Positions 57,737-64,000 of a stretch of 64,000 bases of DNA are shown here, in pieces (the stretch's first letter is position 1; each line of letters opens with the position of its first letter). Origin of the DNA: Arthrobacter sp. ov118 (lineage in GTDB: Bacteria > Actinomycetota > Actinomycetes > Actinomycetales > Micrococcaceae); assembly GCF_900116495.1 (NCBI RefSeq), contig NZ_FPAY01000005.1, positions 62,001 to 126,000 of the forward strand. The letters run 5' to 3'. Made by a program: the position numbers and the translations under genes. The notes under the pieces were generated by a model. That model had not been told where the DNA came from and ran no database searches. It worked only from the letters and a program-made list of their open reading frames with translations.

Positions 57737-59929
57737 CTATTCGCTGTTCGACCGGCGACGACGGCCTTTAAACCACCGCGCCCAACGACGCGGCTCATCG
57801 CCGGCTGGCCCCGGGGACTCGCCCACTACGGACACCGGGACCTCCCCTGCCGGCCGCACATTGACCATCTGGATCGCACCGGCTGCCCTAGCGTCGTTGG
57901 CGGGAGCACTGAGGGAGGCATAGGGGCGGAACGTCAGGTTCGGCGTCGGCTCGGACACGCCCAAGATTCTGAGCAGGACCGATGTCATGGTGGGCGTGTC
58001 CTCGCACATGCCGGAATGAGAGGTGGCAGTGCAGCGGCTGGCGGGGGCTACTTCGTTCGGCGCCCAAACAAAGTCTGCTTCCAAATCTCCTAATTTCTGT
58101 GCCAGGTCGAAGCTCTCGACATGGCGCTGGATCCCTAATAGAGGCGTCTCCGATTCGCCAGGGCGGCGGCCGTTCTCGAGCGCCCGGGATACAAGATAGA
58201 GAATGGACTTCTGGTAGATGTTGATCCGGCCCATGCCGACGACGTCGTTAAGTTCCTGGGCCTCGTTCAGCCCGAACGTGACAAAACGTCCCACTCTCCC
58301 TGAGCGCAGGTGGGGCACCACCAAAGTCTGAAAGTCGTCGATCCGAATGGCGGGGGCCAGCCAAGAGAGCGATGTCACCGGGATGCCCAGTGCAAGCAGG
58401 CGATCGAGCAAATGCGCCGTGAAGATGGAACCAGCGCTGTGTCCTACCAGATGCACTTCGAGCTCGCCGTCGACCGCGTCCGCGTACAAACGCAGCCTGT
58501 CGGCAAACAGGGAACCACCCGGCAGGCCGGAAGCATCTGTTCCGTCCGCAGGGCTCCGGGGTGGCCAGGCAACGGGACCTGGGAGCTCCCCGGAAGCTGC
58601 GGCAGCGTTCTCCTTCATCTCGGACCAGATCCAGCCCAGGCGTGACCCTGCAATCTTCTCGACCAGCCGGTCCGCCTGCTCCACCAAGTCAAACCCCAGG
58701 CTGCCAAACGGCACCCTATCCCCGATGACGTCCTGCAGCTGGTCCGTCAAAGTTTCGGCCCCGCCGCTTTGCCACGCGAACGTAACGGGGTACACGCCGT
58801 TCTTAAGCCACCAGTTGAGCTGTGACTGGGCAGTGGCGAGACCCGCGCCCTCATTGGTAAGGCCGCCGTGGGCGTAGACGACGATGCGGCGGGGTCCCGG
58901 ATCCCCGCTCCTTGGATCCGACTCCGCCCGCCACTGGTCATGGCTGTCCTTCATGGACTGGAAGATCCAGTCGATCTGGGACGGAGTGCTGATGAACCGT
59001 CCCCTTGTGGACAACCGGCCATTGTTGCCCAGGTTCACAACATGCCTTCTCAGGCTCTCCAGATCCGGACCGGGGCCCTGGGACACCACGCCCACCGTCG
59101 CCGTTTCAACTTTGGTGTTCTTGAGCAGGTTCACCGCCGAGGGGACGCCCGGGCGGGCGGCCCAGGCATCAAAGGCGGAATCGAGCCAGTCTTCGTACGG
59201 CAGCGTGGCGAACCCCCCTTTCCCCCACCCTTCGCCCCAGCTGTTCTGGACCAGGAACCCGACGTCGTTGTACCCCACAATCGAAAACGCATGTCCGCCC
59301 AGCTGGCGGAATCCGTCCGGCCGATCGATCCGGCAGTACTTGGAACCGTCCTCCCGCGCGACGAAAACCGGATTTTTCCACCCGCTGTGCACAAGCGCAG
59401 ACGCCGCCACGGCGTGAAGCTCGCTGATCGCCGACTGCATATCATCGATGCGGAATGCGTTGACCCGGTAGAAAGCGCCCAGGGGATGCAGTCGCGCCTT
59501 TCGGGCCAAGTCGACGTCGAGGTCAATGTCAAGGTCGATGTCAAGCGAAGGCCAGTCGTCGACGGGGAGGACACCATGGTAGTACCAACCCTTGAGAGCC
59601 CCCCGTAGCGATGAGCCTTGGTCCTCGTCGCCGGCAAATTCATCGTAGCGGCGGGCCATCCGATAGATCATGTAGGGGCTGGCCATGATGGGGTCCGGCC
59701 CCTTGGAAAGGACCGTGTCGATCATGGCTGCCACCGCATGCCCGGTACATGAGTTGCCGCTCTGCGTCAGCACGAAATGTTCTTCCGGCCTCGCATCGAG
59801 GGAGCAAGGAAGCAGTTCGAGCCGGGGACGGTACTCCAGATCGCGCTTGTCGAAAACATCCGGCATCACATTTACGGCGAAAGTCTTCCCGGCAACATCT
59901 GCGACGCCGGCCGGGTAGGTTTTGGGCAT
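57737..59929 (-). CDS. Papain-like cysteine protease / alpha-beta hydrolase fusion
   Basis: 730 residues from ATG 59929 (GGAAAGG at 8 bp). Residues 40-245 match the C1 peptidase fold: Gln56 and Cys61 in TQSGNSCTGHA, His213 in GGHAFSIVGY and Asn229 in VQNSWGEGWGKGGF. Residues 345-560 look like a lipase-type alpha/beta hydrolase: VVYAHGGLTNEG (oxyanion), Ser498 in LVGHSAGSIF, with LSWLAPAI later. There is no signal peptide or propeptide, so it is probably cytoplasmic. A 12-bp unit in three copies gives DIDLDIDLDVDL near 130-141. The fusion is unusual; the function is unknown. Box C lies upstream. Confidence 0.8.
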   Translation of the reverse strand: MPKTYPAGVADVAGKTFAVNVMPDVFDKRDLEYRPRLELLPCSLDARPEEHFVLTQSGNSCTGHAVAAMIDTVLSKGPDPIMASPYMIYRMARRYDEFAGDEDQGSSLRGALKGWYYHGVLPVDDWPSLDIDLDIDLDVDLARKARLHPLGAFYRVNAFRIDDMQSAISELHAVAASALVHSGWKNPVFVAREDGSKYCRIDRPDGFRQLGGHAFSIVGYNDVGFLVQNSWGEGWGKGGFATLPYEDWLDSAFDAWAARPGVPSAVNLLKNTKVETATVGVVSQGPGPDLESLRRHVVNLGNNGRLSTRGRFISTPSQIDWIFQSMKDSHDQWRAESDPRSGDPGPRRIVVYAHGGLTNEGAGLATAQSQLNWWLKNGVYPVTFAWQSGGAETLTDQLQDVIGDRVPFGSLGFDLVEQADRLVEKIAGSRLGWIWSEMKENAAAASGELPGPVAWPPRSPADGTDASGLPGGSLFADRLRLYADAVDGELEVHLVGHSAGSIFTAHLLDRLLALGIPVTSLSWLAPAIRIDDFQTLVVPHLRSGRVGRFVTFGLNEAQELNDVVGMGRINIYQKSILYLVSRALENGRRPGESETPLLGIQRHVESFDLAQKLGDLEADFVWAPNEVAPASRCTATSHSGMCEDTPTMTSVLLRILGVSEPTPNLTFRPYASLSAPANDARAAGAIQMVNVRPAGEVPVSVVGESPGPAGDEPRRWARWFKGRRRRSNSE
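59510..59545. repeat. 12-bp in-frame tandem repeat, three copies
   Basis: Three 12-bp units with a few differences encode the alternating Asp-hydrophobic stretch DIDLDIDLDVDL of the protease/lipase fusion. An alternating acidic strand of this kind could bind Ca2+, but that is a guess. Confidence 0.75.
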
Positions 59930-60040
59930 CGTCATCACCTTTCCGGAGCGGATTGCCCTGCAGGCGCCACGAAGCCTTCCTGCCAGGTATCTGGTCGCGC
60001 TCATGCTCTCTGGCGCATGTGGGGAATTCTGCCGGGAGGG

Positions 60041-60057
60041 CGTTATCACGGCGTTAC
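60041..60057 (-). promoter_or_regulatory. GTAACG direct-repeat box C
   Basis: On the leftward strand GTAACG CCGTG ATAACG, 11-bp period. After ATAACGC and 8 bp stands CAGAAT (60031-60026), a good -10 hexamer. It lies about 110 bp before the fusion ATG. Confidence 0.73.
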
Positions 60058-60098
60058 AGCCATGGAGGGCCGCGCCGGGGAATCCTTCGCAGATCCCG

Positions 60099-60115
60099 AT
60101 AACGCTGCAGTAACG
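60099..60115 (+). promoter_or_regulatory. GTAACG direct-repeat box D
   Basis: ATAACG CTGCA GTAACG on the rightward strand, 11-bp period. TTGAGT (60125-60130) stands 8 bp after GTAACGG, a weak -10 hexamer. It serves the rightward gene at 60258 and perhaps the peroxidase operon behind it. Confidence 0.7.
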
Positions 60116-60257
60116 GTGTCCCGGTTGAGTTGGATATCGCAGGTAGCTCTCCCTACGAGGCACTAATCCCCGTCAAGGAGGTACAGCACAACCAAGTCAC
60201 ACTTGGCCGCCGACGTTGTGCCGGGCGGTTCACAATCCTTTGCAAGGGGACAATGCA

Positions 60258-60632
60258 ATGCCAAACTCAACTTCCAGTGCGGCGGCGCGGAAAGCACTCG
60301 GCGTCATCCGTCTGGTCTTCGGAACGCTTGCCCTTACGATGCCGCACGTGCTGGTGCGAAGGTTCTCCGAAGAGGGCCCAAATGCGACGGCGGCGGCGTA
60401 CGCCTTCCGGATGTTCGGCGTCCGAACGGTCGTCATCGGCTTGGAGCTGCTGCTGCTCAAAGGCACGGAATTGGAGCGTGCGGCCAAGATTGCCCCGGTG
60501 ATTCACGGCAGTGACACCGTGGCGGCCTTCCTCGCGGCCCGGTACGGGCAGCTTCCCAAACGCATGGGCACCACGCTGGTCGCTGTCTCAGCCTTCAACA
60601 CGGTGCTTTCCGTCATAGGTCGAAGGCGCTGA
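60258..60632 (+). CDS. Small membrane-associated protein of unknown family
   Basis: 124 residues. Moderately hydrophobic helices: ALGVIRLVFGTLALTMPHVL, GVRTVVIGLELLLLKG and AVSAFNTVLSVIG; basic end. The pattern is seen in short DUF4267-like membrane proteins but I am not sure of the family. AAGGGGA before ATG 60258. It is the first rightward gene after box D, with 75 bp to the next gene. Confidence 0.68.
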   Translation: MPNSTSSAAARKALGVIRLVFGTLALTMPHVLVRRFSEEGPNATAAAYAFRMFGVRTVVIGLELLLLKGTELERAAKIAPVIHGSDTVAAFLAARYGQLPKRMGTTLVAVSAFNTVLSVIGRRR

Positions 60633-60707
60633 GCTCCGCCGTGACGGCGCCTTTCGGCGCTTGATACGCAGAACTTTTCCCATACACCAGCAGGAAGATC
60701 CGGACCC

Positions 60708-61160
60708 ATGACACGTGCATCCACGTCAGTGCAGGGGCTGCTGCGCAGTCCCGGAACGAAACTCGATGACCTCTTTCGAAGGTCGCGTGCAGGTCGGATT
60801 CCCGTCGGCGACAGTGACGGAACGGTAATCCTCGCATCCGGTTCCGCGCTTCGGGCGGCCGCGGCCAAGCTGGCCCACCTGATTGTGTGGAAGGGCAAGG
60901 TTTTCGACGCCAAAACGGGAACCCTCCGCAACAAGGTCGGACCGCTGGGCACGCCGGCCATTGCGGCAAAGGTGTATTACGGACAGAGCTGGTACGACGC
61001 CAAACAGGCCATCATCCTCGATTACAGCCGTACCTCCCGCGTGGCCCGGTGGATCCGTGACGAGATCCGGGAAGTATCGCCGGGGGTGTTTCTCGGAATG
61101 GTCTATTGGGGCAAACGCCGGATTCTGAAATTCGTCCTGGATTTCACCCGCACGAAGTGA
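60708..61160 (+). CDS. Hypothetical protein of the DyP peroxidase operon
   Basis: 150 residues, basic. The N-terminal part reads LDDLFRRSRAGRIPVGDSDG and ILASGSALRAAAAKLAHLIV; the C-terminal half is beta-rich and aromatic (AAKVYYGQSWYDAKQAIIL, FLGMVYWGKRRILKFVLDF), like a small barrel that could hold heme or a lipid. I do not recognise it. It lies 9 bp before the next gene and is surely co-transcribed with it. Confidence 0.72.
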   Translation: MTRASTSVQGLLRSPGTKLDDLFRRSRAGRIPVGDSDGTVILASGSALRAAAAKLAHLIVWKGKVFDAKTGTLRNKVGPLGTPAIAAKVYYGQSWYDAKQAIILDYSRTSRVARWIRDEIREVSPGVFLGMVYWGKRRILKFVLDFTRTK

Positions 61161-61169
61161 GGTCGGCCG

Positions 61170-62438
61170 ATGCCCTACCAGAGTGCGGTGACGATCCGGG
61201 CGCAACTGTGCCCGGGCACGCCAGCGGAAACGCTGCACGATCCCTCACGTCACCAGTCATCGCCACCGTCCATGGCCATCGCCTTTGACCGAATGCAGAA
61301 TGTGCATTCCGCCCGGGTTTTCATGATTCCTGAAGCCGAGGAACCCAGCGGTCGCCCCATCCCGGCAAGCATCATTTACGCAGCCGACGTCGATGGTCCG
61401 GTTCGCCGGCACCTGCACGACCTCGGAATGGTCTGCGGGGAGTTCACCGACCTGATCTTCTCGCACTGTGAGGGATACCCCGAGATTCCCGACACGCGTT
61501 CCAGGGTGGCGTGGCTGCGCCGTCATCAAGTCCCGTCCAGCGCTTACTACGTCAACACTGTGGGGCGGGGTGCGCAGCAGATCCGCGACGAAACCCGGCT
61601 CCGTGAGGCCCTGGAAGACATCATCGACCAACGCCGGAGCGACCTCGAATGCCTTCCCGCCGCACAGATCCACCGGATCCTGCGGGACGAGGTCCGCGGC
61701 CGGACCGATCTGGCCTTCTCCGGCCGCAGAGCTCGGGGGCTGCCGCCGCTTCGGCGGTACGGCGAGATGATCCGACTCGCCCTGCTGCTCCTGCTTCTTG
61801 TACTGCTCAGTCCCGTCGTGCTCATCACCGTCGTTATAGGACTGCTGGCCATCCGATGGCGTGAGATGCACGATTGGGTGTCCACCGAGCGGCCAGATCC
61901 CGAGGCCGTCCGGGCGCTGCGCGTCCAGGAGGACAACGCCGCCGCCAATCCCTTCGCGGCAGTTGGTGTGGTCAAAGCTGGCCGCCTGCGCCGGACCAGC
62001 ACGGCGGCATCAGTCTGGGCGATCGATGCCGCATCCCGCCATTTATACAAAAGGGGCTCGCTGACGGGCGTTAAGACCATCCATTTCGCCCGCTGGATTT
62101 TCCTGGACGAGCACCGGCGGATGGCCTTCCTCAGCGTCTATGACGGCAGTCTGGAGAGCTACATGGACGACTTCATAGACAAGGTCGCGTTCGGCCTGAA
62201 CGCAGTCTTCAGCAATGGCGTGGGCTACCCGAGGACCCGCTTCCTCGTGCTTGACGGCGCACGGGACGAGCAGTCCTTCAAGAACTACCTGCGCCGCCAC
62301 CAGGAAGCCGTTCCCTTGGCATATTCCGCGTATCCGCAGCTCACTGCGGCCAATATTGAGAACAATGCACGGATCCGCGAGGGGCTGACCCGTGAACTCA
62401 ATGACGAGGAGGCACGGCTGTGGCTAGCCCGCCTGTGA
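61170..62438 (+). CDS. Hypothetical membrane-anchored protein of the DyP peroxidase operon
   Basis: 422 residues. The N-terminal 190 residues are soluble; a long hydrophobic segment follows at about 200-230 (LALLLLLLVLLSPVVLITVV). The C-terminal domain (about 290-390) contains HFARWIFLDEHRRMAFLSVY and DGSLESYMDDFIDKVAFGLN, which suggests a ferredoxin-like alpha/beta fold such as that used by DyP and ABM proteins. I do not recognise the family. Its end overlaps the peroxidase start by 19 bp, so tight coupling with the peroxidase is likely. Confidence 0.75.
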   Translation: MPYQSAVTIRAQLCPGTPAETLHDPSRHQSSPPSMAIAFDRMQNVHSARVFMIPEAEEPSGRPIPASIIYAADVDGPVRRHLHDLGMVCGEFTDLIFSHCEGYPEIPDTRSRVAWLRRHQVPSSAYYVNTVGRGAQQIRDETRLREALEDIIDQRRSDLECLPAAQIHRILRDEVRGRTDLAFSGRRARGLPPLRRYGEMIRLALLLLLLVLLSPVVLITVVIGLLAIRWREMHDWVSTERPDPEAVRALRVQEDNAAANPFAAVGVVKAGRLRRTSTAASVWAIDAASRHLYKRGSLTGVKTIHFARWIFLDEHRRMAFLSVYDGSLESYMDDFIDKVAFGLNAVFSNGVGYPRTRFLVLDGARDEQSFKNYLRRHQEAVPLAYSAYPQLTAANIENNARIREGLTRELNDEEARLWLARL

Positions 62439-63847
62439 ACCCGTCACCCCCGCCGGATCTGTCCGACCTGCAGGGCCTGCTGCGGTCGGGCTTCACCTCA
62501 TTGCCGTACGCCTCGTTTTGCCTATACACGGTGGAAAGCGACAGCCTGGGGCGTGCTTTCCTGGCGGTCATGCGCCCGTTGGTCACCTCGGCAGCGGACC
62601 GTGACGCCCCGGTTGTGACCCAGGTGGCGGTGACGGCTTCCGGTCTGCGGGCGCTGAAGGTTCCGGACGACGTCGTCGCGGCATTCTCTCTGGAGTTCAC
62701 CGAAGGGATGACGGTTGCCGCTCGAAGCGCCTTTCTCGGGGATACCGGCGAGCAGGGCCCCGCCAACTGGGCTTGGGGCGGCCCGGGCAGCGCACGAATC
62801 GACGTGCTCATGATGACCTACGCGGCTTCTCCGGGCCTGCTGGAGACAGCCTGCGGGGAACTGGCTGTCCTAGCCGCAGCCCATCAACTCTCGGTGGCGG
62901 CAGTGTTGGAAACCAGCCGTTGGTCGACTGAGGAACCGTTTGGGTTTCATGACGGGATTTCTCAGCCGCGGCTGGAAGAATTTGCCTCCGCCAGGCCAGG
63001 CGCTATGCAGAGCCCTTTTGCCGCGCCGCGGGCTGTCGCCCTTGGTGAGTTCGTGCTCGGGTATCCCAATGAGTATGGACGGCTGACCGAGCGTCCCGTG
63101 GTGCCGCAGTCCTCTGACCCGGACCGGCTTTTGCCGGACGATCCTTCGGGGTCGGGAGGGGCCGACCTTGGCCGTAACGGCAGCTACTTGGTCCTGCGGA
63201 CGCTCCGCCAGAGCGTCGACGAGTTCTGGACTTACGCCAGGCAGGCCGCGGGCGGGGACCCCGAGGCCGCGACCGCCCTGGCTGCAAAGATGATAGGGCG
63301 ATGGCCAAGCGGGGCACCTCTCACGCTTAGTCCCGACCACGACAGGCCCGAGCTGGGACAAGCCAACGATTTCGGCTACCACGCCAACGATCAGTTGGGC
63401 CTGGCCTGCCCCATCGGCGCCCATGTCCGGCGGGCCAATCCGCGCGACTCCCTGGACCCTCGCCCGGGCTCTGCGAAGTCCCTGGCAGTGACCGATCGGC
63501 ACCGCCTGCTCCGGCGGGGCCGCAACTACGGACCCATGGGCGAAGGCGCCACGCCCGGAAGTGAACGCGGGCTGCAATTCGTTGCCCTAAACGCCAATCT
63601 CTCCCGGCAGTTTGAGTTTGTCCAGCACAGCTGGCTGAACAGTGCAAAGTTCGCCGGGCTGTACGAGGACGTCGATCCTGTGGCCGGGATGCGCGGCCCC
63701 GGCGCAACGACATTCACGGTCCCCGGCATGCCGTTGCGCACCCGCTACCGGGACGTGCCCTCTTTTGTCACGACCAGAGGCGGGGCATACTTTTTCCTCC
63801 CCGGCATCCGGGCACTGCAATATCTTGCTCGAGGTGACGGCGGATGA
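62420..63847 (+). CDS. DyP-type heme peroxidase
   Basis: 475 residues. The DyP signature GxxDG is GFHDG at 175-179 in EPFGFHDGISQPRLEEF, giving the distal aspartate; the proximal heme ligand is His335 in ACPIGAHVRRANPRDS; a distal arginine is likely in RLLRRGRNYG. No Tat signal is present, so it is cytoplasmic or carried by its membrane partner. DyP enzymes oxidise dyes, phenols or lipids with peroxide. The length fits the larger DyP classes rather than encapsulin-type DyP-B. GTG start with GAGGAGG upstream. Confidence 0.86.
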   Translation: MASPPVNPSPPPDLSDLQGLLRSGFTSLPYASFCLYTVESDSLGRAFLAVMRPLVTSAADRDAPVVTQVAVTASGLRALKVPDDVVAAFSLEFTEGMTVAARSAFLGDTGEQGPANWAWGGPGSARIDVLMMTYAASPGLLETACGELAVLAAAHQLSVAAVLETSRWSTEEPFGFHDGISQPRLEEFASARPGAMQSPFAAPRAVALGEFVLGYPNEYGRLTERPVVPQSSDPDRLLPDDPSGSGGADLGRNGSYLVLRTLRQSVDEFWTYARQAAGGDPEAATALAAKMIGRWPSGAPLTLSPDHDRPELGQANDFGYHANDQLGLACPIGAHVRRANPRDSLDPRPGSAKSLAVTDRHRLLRRGRNYGPMGEGATPGSERGLQFVALNANLSRQFEFVQHSWLNSAKFAGLYEDVDPVAGMRGPGATTFTVPGMPLRTRYRDVPSFVTTRGGAYFFLPGIRALQYLARGDGG

Positions 63848-64000
63848 GCACGGAAAGAGTCGTCAACGACGCGCTGACCAGGTTGCTGTGGCTGGAGCGC
63901 CGGATTGATCCCCTTGTCCGGCCGGCGATCGACAAACTCGTGCGGCCGCCGCTTCAGGCCGCGGTGCAGTGGCTGGGCCGGCGGCGTCTGCCGGATCCCG
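63844..64000 (+). CDS. Start of an unknown gene (cut by right edge)
   Basis: The ATG overlaps the peroxidase stop (ATGA), so it belongs to the same operon. The 52 visible residues are basic and helical (MSTERVVNDALTRLLWLERR, then IDPLVRPAIDKLVRPPLQAA). Nothing more can be said from this fragment; amphipathic helices of this kind could lie on a membrane. Confidence 0.72.
   Translation, partial: MSTERVVNDALTRLLWLERRIDPLVRPAIDKLVRPPLQAAVQWLGRRRLPDP

Larger units (their letters stand above)
59930..60257. promoter_or_regulatory. Divergent promoter region with two GTAACG boxes
   Basis: 328 bp without a supported gene between the protease/lipase fusion (leftward) and the gene at 60258 (rightward). 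Box C at 60041-60057 points left and box D at 60099-60115 points right, 58 bp apart. Several in-frame upstream starts of the fusion run through this region but have no domain and no ribosome binding site. Confidence 0.68.

Noticed and set aside
58780..58790. GTAACG hexamers inside coding regions (for example in the fusion gene, genM and the peroxidase gene)
   Set aside because: They are single hexamers without a partner at 11 bp and lie in coding sequence, so they are expected by chance.

Overview
The window is high-GC DNA from an actinobacterium, most likely a soil member of the Micrococcaceae (Arthrobacter sensu lato). The grounds are the strong GC bias at third codon positions, many GTG starts, frequent ATGA/GTGA stop-start overlaps, a gentisate cluster laid out as in Corynebacterium with a mycothiol-dependent maleylpyruvate isomerase, and typical actinobacterial genes (SCO1664 family, ChlI-like AAA plus VWA pair, SARP-like regulator). 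This placement is inference; no rRNA or tRNA gene was seen. I saw no CRISPR array, insertion sequence, phage gene or integrase.

Layout. (1) 1-5074: a PucR-type regulator (cut by the left edge) diverges from pxpA - biotinyl protein - biotin carboxylase - pxpB - pxpC, a split biotin-dependent carboxylase combined with 5-oxoprolinase subunits. (2) 5100-13200: single housekeeping and stress genes (ABM-like protein, aquaporin, K+ channel, PhoD-like phosphatase, Na+/H+ antiporter, DUF3616, tyrosine phosphatase, PadR regulator with a 30-bp dyad). (3) 13227-19580: a complete 3-hydroxybenzoate/gentisate pathway, genH-genK divergent from genR-genD-genF-genM, with two matching 17-bp operators. (4) 19633-23124: an alpha/beta hydrolase, a VOC protein and a MarR-controlled multidrug efflux gene. 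(5) 23167-35460: a divergent catabolic island. Leftward run an MFS transporter, a P450, its [3Fe-4S] ferredoxin, its reductase and TetR. Rightward run two phosphotriesterase-like proteins (one without its metal ligands), a flavin monooxygenase and three hydrolases, ending in a strong hairpin. The shared promoter region carries two inverted copies of one operator. (6) 35505-54600: mixed chromosomal genes (CPBP-like protein, RNase Z-like, HhH-GPD, CsbD, FHA protein, AAA/VWA pair, histidine phosphatase/SCO1664, two RibD-like reductases, satP-acs, class II UvrA). (7) 54311-64000: a poorly described region with a SARP-like regulator, a membrane protein coupled to a proline-rich lipoprotein, a cytoplasmic papain/lipase-like fusion, and a DyP peroxidase operon with three unrecognised partners.

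The most interesting signal is a 17-bp element, GTAACG-N5-GTAACG or close variants (11-bp direct repeat). It occurs four times, each time in a promoter region and 8 bp upstream of a possible -10 hexamer. It links the membrane protein at 39976-41100, the lipoprotein/membrane pair, the papain/lipase fusion and the rightward operon that leads to the DyP peroxidase. This looks like a regulon of an OmpR-type winged-helix regulator; the SARP-like protein encoded at 54587-55294 is the local candidate and GlnR is the main alternative. The second strong candidate for something undescribed is the P450/phosphotriesterase island, whose substrate I cannot name.
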